This document shows, in pieces, positions 1-8,262 of a DNA stretch of 18,474 nt; positions within the stretch are counted from its first letter, which is position 1; each line of letters starts with the position of its first letter. This DNA comes from JAKLFA01 sp964450385 (GTDB lineage: Bacteria > Omnitrophota > Gorgyraeia > Zapsychrales > JANLHA01): assembly GCA_964450385.1 (NCBI GenBank), contig CAYVEC010000030.1, forward strand, positions 1 through 18,474. The letters are read 5' to 3'. The notes under the pieces were generated by a model that saw only the letters and a program-made list of their open reading frames with translations, had not been told where the DNA came from and did not search any database. Both the position numbers and the translations under genes were made by a program.

Positions 1-227
1 ATAAAATTCTCACATGCTTTCGGCGCGGCATCGACATAGAGTTTAAACTTAATGACCCCTTGCGTGGTTTCGAGAACAGCAACGGTTTGTTGATCCATCC
101 CTTGAGCTCCTTCCTCTACGGCGGCCATTGCGATCGTACCTGCGCAGAGCGTCAAGACGACAGTCAACAACCCGACCCAGCATTGATAAAATGATTTCAT
201 TTCTTTTCCGAACCAAATCTCCCCCAT
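1..227 (-). CDS. Exported cyclophilin-type peptidyl-prolyl cis-trans isomerase, C-terminus outside window
   Basis: The first 75 residues of a protein whose rest lies beyond the left edge. Residues 11-36 look like a signal peptide (basic start, hydrophobic core VGLLTVVLTLC, then AMA-AV as a possible cleavage site). From about residue 51 the sequence VLETTQGVIKFKLYVDAAPK matches the first strand and turn of bacterial cyclophilins, which interconvert cis and trans prolyl bonds. Export to the periplasm or outer envelope is inferred from the leader. I chose the ATG at 227 because GGGGAGG sits 5 bases upstream. An in-frame ATG at 200 is the alternative, with a weaker GGAAAAG site, and gives a more normal signal peptide start. 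The gene follows the coiled-coil protein gene by 19 bases and is probably cotranscribed. The catalytic core (FHR and GQ motifs) is off-window, so activity cannot be judged. Confidence 0.8.
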   Translation of the reverse strand, partial: MGEIWFGKEMKSFYQCWVGLLTVVLTLCAGTIAMAAVEEGAQGMDQQTVAVLETTQGVIKFKLYVDAAPKACENF

Positions 228-246
228 GAGCGCCTCCCCATTAGTA

Positions 247-1950
247 TTATGCATCATCTTTTTTTGATTCCGGCGGCTCACCTTCATCGAGCATCTTTTT
301 TCGAAACTCCTCTGAGTCGCCCGCCAAGATATCCGGCCGCAAATGAACCTCGCCCTCGGCCGGTCCCTCCTCTGAAGGCTCATCAATCTTTGGATTAAAT
401 TCCTCAAAAAGCTTCAGCCAGACCCGGCTCCGTCCGGGACCCCCAGCGGTCGGCGCATCCGGTGAGGCCGCTGGATCCTCAATCATCGGTGTCCCAGCCC
501 CGGCAGCGGTAAATTCCTTGACCTCTTCCTCAGAGACAGGCGAGACATACGGCTCAGGCGCCACGGCCTGCGGCTCATCTGATGACGCCGGGTCAGAGGA
601 TGATTGCGACTCGGCATTGCCGAGAAGCGACATGTATTCCGCTGACGCCGAGATCTCAAGCGGGGGCATCGGACCTTTAACCTCATCCGCTAACTGAGCC
701 CGGGTCGGATGCGTCTCACGGGTCACGGCCGGCTCAACAGGGGGAGGCTCCGGCGTCTCCCCACCCGAATCCGCAGCCGGGACAACAGCGCTCTCAGAAG
801 AACTAACCGATATCTTAGGGGCTGATGTCAATCCTGAATGAAAGTCCAACCCGATGTCAGCACCAGTCGCCGCGGACACCTTCTCGTCCTGGCTCTCATC
901 AGGTACCACGGCGGCATCGCTGGGCAGCGCAGACACCGCCGATTCTGGGAGAGTCGGGGCAACCGGCTCAGGTGCGGCATCGACCTTCTCGGCTGCTCCT
1001 ATTGTTTCACCCGGCTGATCATCTCGAGCGCCCTCAGCAACAATTTCAGGCGTCACCGCGATCGTGGGGGCCACGCCGGCACCCGCTGAAGCGTCGAGCG
1101 GAACGTTAACCGCCGGCTCAGCCAACTCAACAGCTGACCGCGCTGAAACCTCGCCCTCCGCAGGGATCAACCCTGCTTCAACGGCCGGCTCTACAACAGG
1201 CTCCGAAACAGCAACAGTATCCGTTTTAGGGGCGGCCGGCAACGACGCGATCGTCACCTGGGCCTCACGCAACTGATCATCACGCGCGTAGATTTCTTTT
1301 TCCAACCCCTTGATTTTCTCCTCAAGCTGGGTGATCCGGCGCGTCAGGACCTGGGCCTCATCCTTCGCGGAATTAAGAGCCCCCTCGGCCTGCTTGGCCC
1401 GGACCTTGGCGTCTTTCAGTTCTTTCTCGATGAGGTCTTTAACCTTATTAAAATCCTTGCGATTCCGCTGTTCCTGTTCCAATTCCTTTGTGGTTTTCTC
1501 TAAGAGCTGCGCCTTCTCTTTAAAAAGCGTATCGAGACGCTCATACCGCTCGGCAAGGCCCTCTCCGTCCTCTGAGGCGGCAGGCGGGGCCGACACCTCA
1601 GAAAGCGTGAGCCCGGCCGTCCCGCCGGCAGGATCCGCTCCAAGAGAGGCCGCCGCGTCAGCCGACGACACAGCACCCAATGCGACCACGGCCTCACTCG
1701 GATCAAACGGTTGAACATCCTCATTTTTCGAAGAGCGCTTAAATAAAGAGAACCCCCGACCCTTCCTTCGGTCCGGGGGCACGATCCCTTCGGTTGACAA
1801 ACCTGTTTTCGTTAGCACGTCGACGGGGTTCAAGGTCACCGATTCTGAGGCGTCCGACTGACGTTGCTGAGCCTCTTCATCCTTGATGAATTTTACAACC
1901 AGAGCGAGCGCGATGATTACAATGACGAGCAAAATATAAAATGGCAGCAA
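247..1950 (-). CDS. Membrane-anchored coiled-coil protein with long disordered acidic tail, unknown function
   Basis: I do not recognise a family. From the TTG start the protein has 567 residues: one N-terminal membrane segment (about 3-22, FYILLVIVIIALALVV), a basic patch near 61-75 (DRRKGRG, FKRSSK), a charged heptad-rich coiled coil at about 131-236, then some 270 residues rich in Ala, Pro, Glu, Val and Ser that look disordered. A short C-terminal block (about 507-567) starts with RVWLKLFEEFNP, a likely amphipathic helix, and ends very acidic. There is no signal cleavage site, so it is a type II or N-in/C-in anchored protein; topology is uncertain. TTG at 1950 is preferred because AAAGGAG lies exactly 6 bases upstream. 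The GTG at 1971 (574 residues) has no clear ribosome site and would put the site inside the gene. It sits 56 bases after a lipoprotein gene and 19 before a cyclophilin gene. A role in envelope organisation is inference only. Confidence 0.75.
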   Translation of the reverse strand: MLPFYILLVIVIIALALVVKFIKDEEAQQRQSDASESVTLNPVDVLTKTGLSTEGIVPPDRRKGRGFSLFKRSSKNEDVQPFDPSEAVVALGAVSSADAAASLGADPAGGTAGLTLSEVSAPPAASEDGEGLAERYERLDTLFKEKAQLLEKTTKELEQEQRNRKDFNKVKDLIEKELKDAKVRAKQAEGALNSAKDEAQVLTRRITQLEEKIKGLEKEIYARDDQLREAQVTIASLPAAPKTDTVAVSEPVVEPAVEAGLIPAEGEVSARSAVELAEPAVNVPLDASAGAGVAPTIAVTPEIVAEGARDDQPGETIGAAEKVDAAPEPVAPTLPESAVSALPSDAAVVPDESQDEKVSAATGADIGLDFHSGLTSAPKISVSSSESAVVPAADSGGETPEPPPVEPAVTRETHPTRAQLADEVKGPMPPLEISASAEYMSLLGNAESQSSSDPASSDEPQAVAPEPYVSPVSEEEVKEFTAAGAGTPMIEDPAASPDAPTAGGPGRSRVWLKLFEEFNPKIDEPSEEGPAEGEVHLRPDILAGDSEEFRKKMLDEGEPPESKKDDA

Positions 1951-2006
1951 ATCGGTCTCCTTTGTTCCCACCAGGGGGCCCTATCTAAACCGACGCCCCT
2001 CACCGA

Positions 2007-2348
2007 CTACTTCTGATAAACGACCACATCCGCCGTGTAGCGCACCCGAACTAAGGCATTCGCCTGCGTGATATTCGTGATCGCATCGCCCCCGAGCATC
2101 TCCGCCTCTTTTTTCATCTTGGCGACGATCTCATTTCGTTCGGTACGCCGCTCCGCATTCACCATCACCTGGCCGATGACCGTGTGCGCCTGAGTCACTT
2201 TTTCGAGGACCTCAATCTGATCGACCGCACGCTCTGATCGCTGGGCAACGGCCGTGTGCTGATCCCCATCGATGTTATAGAGCGTACATCCCGCGAGTCC
2301 CACGGCAACCACGCCTACGGACACCGCATAGAATATATTCTTGCGCAT
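2007..2348 (-). CDS. Small lipoprotein, heavy-metal-binding/YbjQ-like fold suspected
   Basis: A 113-residue predicted lipoprotein. Residues 1-20 form a signal peptide ending in the lipobox GLAGC, with the lipidated cysteine at position 21; residue 22 is Thr rather than Asp, so outer-membrane sorting is the default guess. The mature part contains VIGQVMVNAERR (57-68) followed by a helix and LGGDAITNI (85-93). That strand-helix-'GADAI.NI' pattern recalls YbjQ-like and related small lipoproteins; the resemblance is from memory and weak. I chose the ATG at 2348 because AAGGAGG lies 6 bases upstream. Two earlier in-frame ATGs at 2354 and 2378 exist, but 2354 directly abuts that site and 2378 has none. 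It lies 49 bases downstream of the HEAT-like gene. Function unknown. Confidence 0.78.
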   Translation of the reverse strand: MRKNIFYAVSVGVVAVGLAGCTLYNIDGDQHTAVAQRSERAVDQIEVLEKVTQAHTVIGQVMVNAERRTERNEIVAKMKKEAEMLGGDAITNITQANALVRVRYTADVVVYQK

Positions 2349-2397
2349 GGCCATCCTCCTTATGATTTTGGTATGCACACCGTTCCGTTTACCCTCA

Positions 2398-3153
2398 TTA
2401 TAGTAAATGCAGCACTTCTTTTGGCAATCTTTTTAATTCCTGTGACCCCAAGACCTTGATCGACCATTTTAGGACATCAATCTTCTGCCGTGTTCTCGTA
2501 TCAGGCGTCTCCATCCGTGCGAGACGAAGCCGGGACAGGAAGAGCGTCTTCCTCAGGGTATTGAAAACGATCCGCGCCTCACGTGCGCGATTATTCCCCT
2601 GGGCAATGATCACCATCATCGCCTCATACGCGGCCTGGCTCACCGCCTCATTGTAATGATCCATCTTCAAGACCAACTGCGGGACCATCGGTTCAAAATA
2701 ATTATAACGGTCCATGAGGCACACGGTGTGCATGGTCTCGACCTGGATAAAGGCCGAATCCGACCGGTTGAAGACCCTTAATAGCACCCGCACCGCGTTC
2801 GTCTTATCACGGAGAAAGGTGTCGAGAAGATACTTTTGACGAAAGGCGCGGATCGCCGCCGCCACCTTGATATCCGTGATCGTCTCATCCTGGATCATGG
2901 CCAACAAGGTGTCGCGCTCCTCTTCAAGGTACCTCTCCGTGAACCCTTTGATCATAAGACCATCGTCAAAGAATGTTTCATGAAACCCATCACCCGGTCC
3001 TCGCGAAGCGACCGCCTCAACCTGAATCGCGGATTCCGCCGACTCAAACCGCGATGCCTGTTCCTGTGCAGCCGTCTCCTTAGCACCCGTTAAGGGCGCC
3101 AAAAGACAAACCAACACGATACTCGCTATTAAAACATTGACATGTCGTCTCAT
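2398..3153 (-). CDS. Exported helical (HEAT-like) protein of unknown function
   Basis: A 251-residue protein with a clear signal peptide (about 1-23, hydrophobic core VLIASIVLVCLLAP, possible cleavage after TGA at 24). Residues 30-70 are linker-like. From about 72 to the end it is nearly all amphipathic helix, with stretches such as VPQLVLKM..NEAVSQAAYEAMM that look like degenerate HEAT/ARM repeats, as used for protein binding. No catalytic motif is visible. The tail KRLPKEVLHLL is basic and hydrophobic. Its ATG overlaps the nadC stop in the four bases ATGA (3150-3153), with GGAG 5 bases upstream inside nadC, so translation is probably coupled. Location is periplasm or cell surface by inference. 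It begins the run of four envelope genes at the left of the window. Confidence 0.72.
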   Translation of the reverse strand: MRRHVNVLIASIVLVCLLAPLTGAKETAAQEQASRFESAESAIQVEAVASRGPGDGFHETFFDDGLMIKGFTERYLEEERDTLLAMIQDETITDIKVAAAIRAFRQKYLLDTFLRDKTNAVRVLLRVFNRSDSAFIQVETMHTVCLMDRYNYFEPMVPQLVLKMDHYNEAVSQAAYEAMMVIIAQGNNRAREARIVFNTLRKTLFLSRLRLARMETPDTRTRQKIDVLKWSIKVLGSQELKRLPKEVLHLL

Positions 3154-3989
3154 AAGAACTCCATTGTAAAATCGATTGTCGGCGGTGAATGCGTTAGCGC
3201 CCCCACCGAGATCCGGTCCACCCCGGTCTCCGCGACCTGGCGGACATTCCTCAGCGTGATTCCTCCCGAGGCCTCGAGCAAAAACGTCTTCCCGCTCTCC
3301 CGGCGGATCGCAACCGCCCGCCGCATTTGGGCAGGCGTCATATTATCGAGAAGAATGATACACGGATCCGCCTCCATGGCATGATGATATTCCGTCAAAT
3401 TATCGACCTCAACACAAACGGCCTTGCGTGTATACCGTCGGACCTTACGAATGGCATCTTGAATCGGCGCCGTCCGTTCATGGGCGATCCGGTGATTATC
3501 CTTGATCATGACCATATCATTGAGATTGAATCGGTGATTCACCCCGCCGCCGATCCGAACCGCCATCTTCTCCAAAGCCCGCAGCCCAGGCGTGGTCTTC
3601 CGTGTATCCATGATCAGGGCCGGTAGACCCTTGACCGCCTCAACATACTGATGCGTCAGCGTGGATATTCCGGAAAGATATGATAAAAAATTCAAGGCCG
3701 TCCGTTCGGCAGACAACAGGGCCCGGGTCTTGCCGGCAAAGCTCATGATCTTCACATTGCGGCCCACGGCGTCCCCGTCACGATGATGGCACACCACCTT
3801 CATATCCGGATCCAGCGCTCGAAAGACACGCGTGACGATCTCAACCCCGCAGACGAGCGCCCGCTCCCGGGGCATGATGTAAGCCTCAGAACGTTTGTCG
3901 GCATCAAAAAGGATCTTCGTCGTCACATCCCGGTGACTGAGGTCCTCCCGAAGGGCACGATCAATGATGCGTTCGATCTCTCGTTCCAT
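3150..3989 (-). CDS. nadC: Nicotinate-nucleotide pyrophosphorylase (quinolinate phosphoribosyltransferase)
   Basis: NadC converts quinolinate and PRPP to nicotinate mononucleotide, CO2 and pyrophosphate, the entry of de novo NAD synthesis into the pyridine ring; cytoplasmic. The 279 residues are the usual length for the family (about 275-300). Visible signatures: ERTALNFL (95-102), DTRKTTPGLR (128-137, carrying the substrate-binding Arg and Lys residues), GGGVNHR (148-154 region), IKDNH (162-166), VEVDN (193-197), LLDNM (213-217), EASGGI (239-244) and SVGALTHS (261-268) around the phosphate-binding end of the barrel. All expected active-site positions look intact. The gene starts 18 bases after valS and its stop overlaps the following gene. 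nadA and nadB are not in this window. Its ribosome site is weak (GGACGG), so it may depend on translation of valS. Confidence 0.96.
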   Translation of the reverse strand: MEREIERIIDRALREDLSHRDVTTKILFDADKRSEAYIMPRERALVCGVEIVTRVFRALDPDMKVVCHHRDGDAVGRNVKIMSFAGKTRALLSAERTALNFLSYLSGISTLTHQYVEAVKGLPALIMDTRKTTPGLRALEKMAVRIGGGVNHRFNLNDMVMIKDNHRIAHERTAPIQDAIRKVRRYTRKAVCVEVDNLTEYHHAMEADPCIILLDNMTPAQMRRAVAIRRESGKTFLLEASGGITLRNVRQVAETGVDRISVGALTHSPPTIDFTMEFL

Positions 3990-4007
3990 AACGCCGTCCG
4001 TTCTTTA

Positions 4008-6623
4008 TTACATGTTGACCAAGACCGCCTGGAGGGCTGCCGCCTTCGCCTTTAATTCATCCATCCGCTGCCGGTCTCGCTCGACGACCTCAGCCGGAGC
4101 CTGAGCCAGAAACTGTTCGTTTGCCAGCCGTCGACTCACCCCGTCCGCCATTTTCTCAAGATCAGCGCACTCTTTCTGCATCCGAGCCTTTTCGCGTTCA
4201 ATATCAACGACACCATCAAGCACGATAAAAAACGTCGTATCCTTGACAACGCCGCTTGCGGCATTCGGGACTCTCGTCGCAGTCTCCGCGCAGACAAGCC
4301 CCTCAACCCGGGCGAGCGACCACATATAGCCCTGCATCTGGGCCAGCAAACTGCACGACGCTGCGCCGCCGACGATGACACACCGGACCCCCTGGGTCGG
4401 TTTGACATGCCACTGGGCCCGAGCGTTCCGGACACTCGTGATCCATTCCATAAAAAGCGACATCGTCTCCTCAGCCTCAGGATCGATCATCGACGGGTCC
4501 GCTGACGGCCATGGAGACTCAAGAAGAACCCCGTTCCCCTCATGGCAGTGCGACCATATCTCATCGGTCACAAACGGCATGAACGGATGGATCATGCGCA
4601 AGGCATGATCCAGCACGGCGAACGAGACCCGCTGAACCTGCGGGTCATCTGTCTCGGTCTTCACCATCTCGAGATACCAGTCACAAAAAATGTTCCAAAA
4701 AAAGTCATAAATCAGGTTCTCCGCCTCTGAGAACCGGAACTGCCCCAACGCCGCCTCGACCCCCGCGATCGTCTGATGCAGACGCGACACCACCCATTTA
4801 AGAACCGGCTTTGAGAGCTCTGACGGCGTCGGAAGCACCGCGACGCGGTTTTCCGGGGCCGTTGTCATAAGGACCAAGCGGCTCGCGTTCCAAATCTTGT
4901 TCGCGAAGTTGCGCCCGATCTCGAATTTGTCCTTCGAGATAAAAATATCCTGTCCCGAATTAATGATTAGACTAAATCGCAGGGCATCGGCCCCGTATTC
5001 CTTAATGATCTCTAAGGGATCGATCGCGTTCCCTAGGGATTTTGACATCTTACGGCCCTGGGCGTCACGGACCGTCCCATGGATAAAGACCTCCCGGAAC
5101 GGCACCTCGCCCATGAATTCAAGCCCCGCCATGATCATCCGCGCGACCCAAAAAAAGATGATCTCAGAGGCGGTAAATAACGAGCGGGTTGGATAGAAAT
5201 ACGCCAGATCCGTGTTCGCGTTCGGCCATCCAAATGTGGCGAACGGCCACAGCCACGACGAGAACCAGGTGTCAAGGACATCCTCATCCTGCCGAAGCGC
5301 GGTGCCGCCGCAGTGCGGACAAGCAACCGGGTCCTCCCGGGTCACAATGACCTCGGGGCAGGCTTCACAGTACCACACTGGGATGCGATGCCCCCACCAA
5401 ATCTGGCGGCTGATGCACCAATCGCGGATATTCTCAAGCCATCCGGTATAGACACGGTTCCATCGTTCCGGATAAAAAACAACGCGGCCCTCCTCAACGA
5501 CCTTAAGGGCCGGTTCAGCAAGCGGACGCATCCTCACAAACCATTGCTTGGACAGACGCGGCTCGACGACCGTATGACAACGATAACAATGCCCGACCGC
5601 ATGGGCATGGTCCTGCTGATGATCCAGGCACCGCATTTCTCGCAAGAGCTCCAGGATCGCCTGACGGGCCTCGAACCGATCCATGCCGGCGAACTCACCG
5701 GCGGCCTCATTCATCCGGCCATCGGAATGCATCACATTGATCACCTCAAGGCCATGACGTTGCCCCATCTCAAAGTCATTCGGATCATGGGCCGGCGTCA
5801 CCTTAACTGCACCGGTCCCAAAAGCAGGATCCACAAAATCATCCGCAATGATCGGAATCTCACGGTCCACGATCGGTAACACCAGCGCCGCACCGATCAG
5901 TTCGCGATACCGCTCATCCTGAGGATTGACGGCAACGGCCGTATCCCCGAGCATGGTCTCGGGCCGCGTCGTTGCGACCGTGACCCAGCGCCGGGGATCA
6001 TCCTTGAGCGGGTACCGTAAAAAATACAGCATCCCTTGATGCTCATGGTGTTCGGCCTCCTCATCGGACAAGGCGGTCTGACAGCGCGGGCACCAATTGA
6101 TGATATACTGCCCCTGATAAATCAATCCTTTTTCATACAGGCTCACAAAGACATGGCGCACGGCCTGACTGTAATCATCGTCCATTGTAAAACGCGTCCG
6201 CTCCCAATCACACGACGCACCGATCTGCTTGAGCTGGGTGATGATCGTATCCCCGTACTGCTGTTTCCAAGCCCAGAGCCGTTCAATTACGGCATCGCGG
6301 CCAAGATCATACCGGGTCTTCCCCTCACGGGCTAGTTGTTTCTCAACGACATTCTGGGTCGCGATCCCGGCGTGATCCGTCCCGGGCATCCAGCAGGTCT
6401 CGTGCCCGCGCATCCGCTGATAACGCATGACGATATCCTGAAGGGTCGTATTCAGGGCATGCCCCATGTGGAGGATCCCCGTAACATTCGGCGGCGGAAT
6501 CACGATCGAATATGGTCGCTTGTCGGACTGGACCCGGCCATGAAACACCCCTTCCGCCTCCCAGCGCTGGCGCCAGGACCCTTCGACCTCCTGAAAATTA
6601 AAACGTGTTGACATCTCGCTCAT
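4008..6623 (-). CDS. valS: Valyl-tRNA synthetase
   Basis: Charges tRNA-Val with valine in the cytoplasm; class I synthetase. The 871 residues are typical of bacterial ValS. The catalytic HIGH motif appears as PNVTGILHMGH (45-55) and the KMSKS loop as GRKMSKSLGN (523-532). The CP1 editing domain is present (TTRPETMLGDTAVAV near 218-232; GTGAVKVTPAHDPNDF near 269-284). Cysteine pairs CPRC (178-181), CYRC (346-349), CEAC (419-422) and CPHC (435-438) suggest structural zinc. WCISRQIWWGHRIPVW (402-417) separates ValS from IleS and LeuS. A C-terminal charged coiled coil (from about 800) is the tRNA-binding arm of ValS. Start at 6623 has AAGGG 8 bases upstream. It follows cimA by 33 bases and precedes nadC by 18. 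No T-box or other leader is visible, so it seems transcribed with the upstream amino acid genes. Confidence 0.98.
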   Translation of the reverse strand: MSEMSTRFNFQEVEGSWRQRWEAEGVFHGRVQSDKRPYSIVIPPPNVTGILHMGHALNTTLQDIVMRYQRMRGHETCWMPGTDHAGIATQNVVEKQLAREGKTRYDLGRDAVIERLWAWKQQYGDTIITQLKQIGASCDWERTRFTMDDDYSQAVRHVFVSLYEKGLIYQGQYIINWCPRCQTALSDEEAEHHEHQGMLYFLRYPLKDDPRRWVTVATTRPETMLGDTAVAVNPQDERYRELIGAALVLPIVDREIPIIADDFVDPAFGTGAVKVTPAHDPNDFEMGQRHGLEVINVMHSDGRMNEAAGEFAGMDRFEARQAILELLREMRCLDHQQDHAHAVGHCYRCHTVVEPRLSKQWFVRMRPLAEPALKVVEEGRVVFYPERWNRVYTGWLENIRDWCISRQIWWGHRIPVWYCEACPEVIVTREDPVACPHCGGTALRQDEDVLDTWFSSWLWPFATFGWPNANTDLAYFYPTRSLFTASEIIFFWVARMIMAGLEFMGEVPFREVFIHGTVRDAQGRKMSKSLGNAIDPLEIIKEYGADALRFSLIINSGQDIFISKDKFEIGRNFANKIWNASRLVLMTTAPENRVAVLPTPSELSKPVLKWVVSRLHQTIAGVEAALGQFRFSEAENLIYDFFWNIFCDWYLEMVKTETDDPQVQRVSFAVLDHALRMIHPFMPFVTDEIWSHCHEGNGVLLESPWPSADPSMIDPEAEETMSLFMEWITSVRNARAQWHVKPTQGVRCVIVGGAASCSLLAQMQGYMWSLARVEGLVCAETATRVPNAASGVVKDTTFFIVLDGVVDIEREKARMQKECADLEKMADGVSRRLANEQFLAQAPAEVVERDRQRMDELKAKAAALQAVLVNM

Positions 6624-6656
6624 ACGATCAACCCTTACGACCTCATGCGTCCGGAC

Positions 6657-8231
6657 CTACTTCGCCCTCGTGTCCTTAAGAAGTTTATATTCAATGCTGT
6701 CGATCAGGGCCTCCCAGCTCGCCTGAATGATATTCTCATGAACCCCCACCGTGGTCCAAGCGTCATGCTCATCCTGGGTCTCGATCAAGACCCGGACCCG
6801 TGCCGCTGTCCCGTGGTCCGTATCAAGGACGCGGACCTTATAATCGGTCAGCCGCGTATCGCTGAGGCTCGGATAACTCGGCAATAGGGCCTGACGCAGG
6901 GCGCGGTCAAGGGCATCGACCGGGCCGTCGCCCTCCGCGGCGCTGAAGCGTTCCTGCCCGTTAACGGATATCCGAATCGAGGCCTCGGCAAAGATCCGGC
7001 CGTCGAATCGCTTTTCCGTTGAGACCTTAAACCCCTCAAGGACAAAGAACGGCGAATAGCGTTTCAGGCTCCTTTTCATAAAAAGCTCAAACGAGGCATC
7101 CGCGGCCTCAAACTGGTAACCGCCATGCTCCTTCTGTTGAAGGGCCTTGAGGAGTTGCTGGGCCTGGCGAGACTTCTTATCAATCGAGATATCAAGCTGA
7201 CGCGCCTTCATCACGATCGGCATTTTCCCCGCAAGCTCAGAGGTCACAAACCGGCGGTGATTTCCCACAAGGTCCGGGGTGATATGCTCATAGGCGAGCG
7301 GATTCTTCAACATCGCATCGATGTGGACCCCGCCCTTATGGGCAAAGGCCGAGTGCCCGACGAACGGATGGTTGTCCGCGAGCTTGACATTGCTCACCTC
7401 GCTCAAAAAATACGACACGTCCGTCAGCATCTTGATCTTGTTCTCGGGAATTGATTTCCGGCCCATCTTCGTGTGAAGGATGCCGATCACAGTCCCCAGA
7501 TCCGCGTTCCCACAGCGCTCGCCCAACCCATTGAACGTCCCCTGAACCTGAACGCATCCCGCGTCGATCGCGGCGAGACTGTTGGCGACCGCCAGGTCCA
7601 AATCATTATGGGTGTGGATCCCGAGCGGGAGCCCGATCCGGGCTCGCACCTCGGTCACGATGCGATGGATATCCGCCGAGAGAGAGCCGCCGTTCGTGTC
7701 ACACAAGATGATCACATCGGCCTTGGCCGCGGCCGCGGCCTCAAGAGTTTTTAAGGCATAATCAGGATTGCTTTTATATCCGTCAAAAAAATGTTCGGCA
7801 TCATAAAAGACCTCGCGCCCGCGCTTTTTGAGGAAGCCCACCGAATCACGGATCATAGCGAGGTTCTCATCCAACGTCGTCTTGATCACCTCGGTGACAT
7901 GAAAATCCCACGTCTTTCCGAAGATCGTGAGCGTCGGGGCCTTCGAACGCACGAGGGCCCGGAGATTGACATCATCCGACGCCGCAATTTTCGCACGCCG
8001 AGTCGATCCAAAGGCCGCGATACGCGCATTCTTAAATTTTTGTTCCTGGACCAACGCGAAGATCTCACGATCCTTCGGATTCGATCCTGGCCAGCCGCAC
8101 TCGATATAATGCACCCCCAGCTGGTCAAGCTTTTTCGCGATCTTCAGCTTATCGCTCACGGAAAAGGCGATCCCCTCGGTCTGCGACCCGTCACGAAGGG
8201 TCGTATCATAAATCGTGATCCTGTTGGACAT
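6657..8231 (-). CDS. cimA: (R)-citramalate synthase
   Basis: Condenses pyruvate with acetyl-CoA to (R)-citramalate, the first step of the threonine-independent route to 2-oxobutyrate and isoleucine. The 524 residues match the CimA branch rather than LeuA: IYDTTLRDGSQTEGIAFSV at the N-terminus (7-25) and IECGWPGSNPKD (43-54) are typical of the Geobacter/archaeal-type citramalate synthases as I know them. The HMGL-like barrel has DTTLRDG (9-15), the metal site IHTHND (205-210) and GERCGNADL (237-245). VGHSAFAHKGGVHIDA (291-306) follows in the linker. A LeuA-type regulatory domain occupies about 385-515 (AEGDGPVDAL at 432-441), consistent with feedback by isoleucine in the family. AAAGGA lies upstream of the ATG. 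It lies 31 bases after lysC. A homocitrate or isopropylmalate synthase role is less likely on sequence pattern. Confidence 0.92.
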   Translation of the reverse strand: MSNRITIYDTTLRDGSQTEGIAFSVSDKLKIAKKLDQLGVHYIECGWPGSNPKDREIFALVQEQKFKNARIAAFGSTRRAKIAASDDVNLRALVRSKAPTLTIFGKTWDFHVTEVIKTTLDENLAMIRDSVGFLKKRGREVFYDAEHFFDGYKSNPDYALKTLEAAAAAKADVIILCDTNGGSLSADIHRIVTEVRARIGLPLGIHTHNDLDLAVANSLAAIDAGCVQVQGTFNGLGERCGNADLGTVIGILHTKMGRKSIPENKIKMLTDVSYFLSEVSNVKLADNHPFVGHSAFAHKGGVHIDAMLKNPLAYEHITPDLVGNHRRFVTSELAGKMPIVMKARQLDISIDKKSRQAQQLLKALQQKEHGGYQFEAADASFELFMKRSLKRYSPFFVLEGFKVSTEKRFDGRIFAEASIRISVNGQERFSAAEGDGPVDALDRALRQALLPSYPSLSDTRLTDYKVRVLDTDHGTAARVRVLIETQDEHDAWTTVGVHENIIQASWEALIDSIEYKLLKDTRAK

Positions 8232-8262
8232 CGTGCGTCCTTTCGCCGAACCCCGTCAATGG

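Noticed and set aside
5313..5879. A 188-codon plus-strand open frame opposite valS
   Set aside because: Antisense shadow of a highly conserved gene, with no ribosome site and an unnatural composition.
6624..6656. T-box or other leader before valS
   Set aside because: Only 33 bases separate cimA and valS; there is no room for a T-box and no specifier structure is seen.
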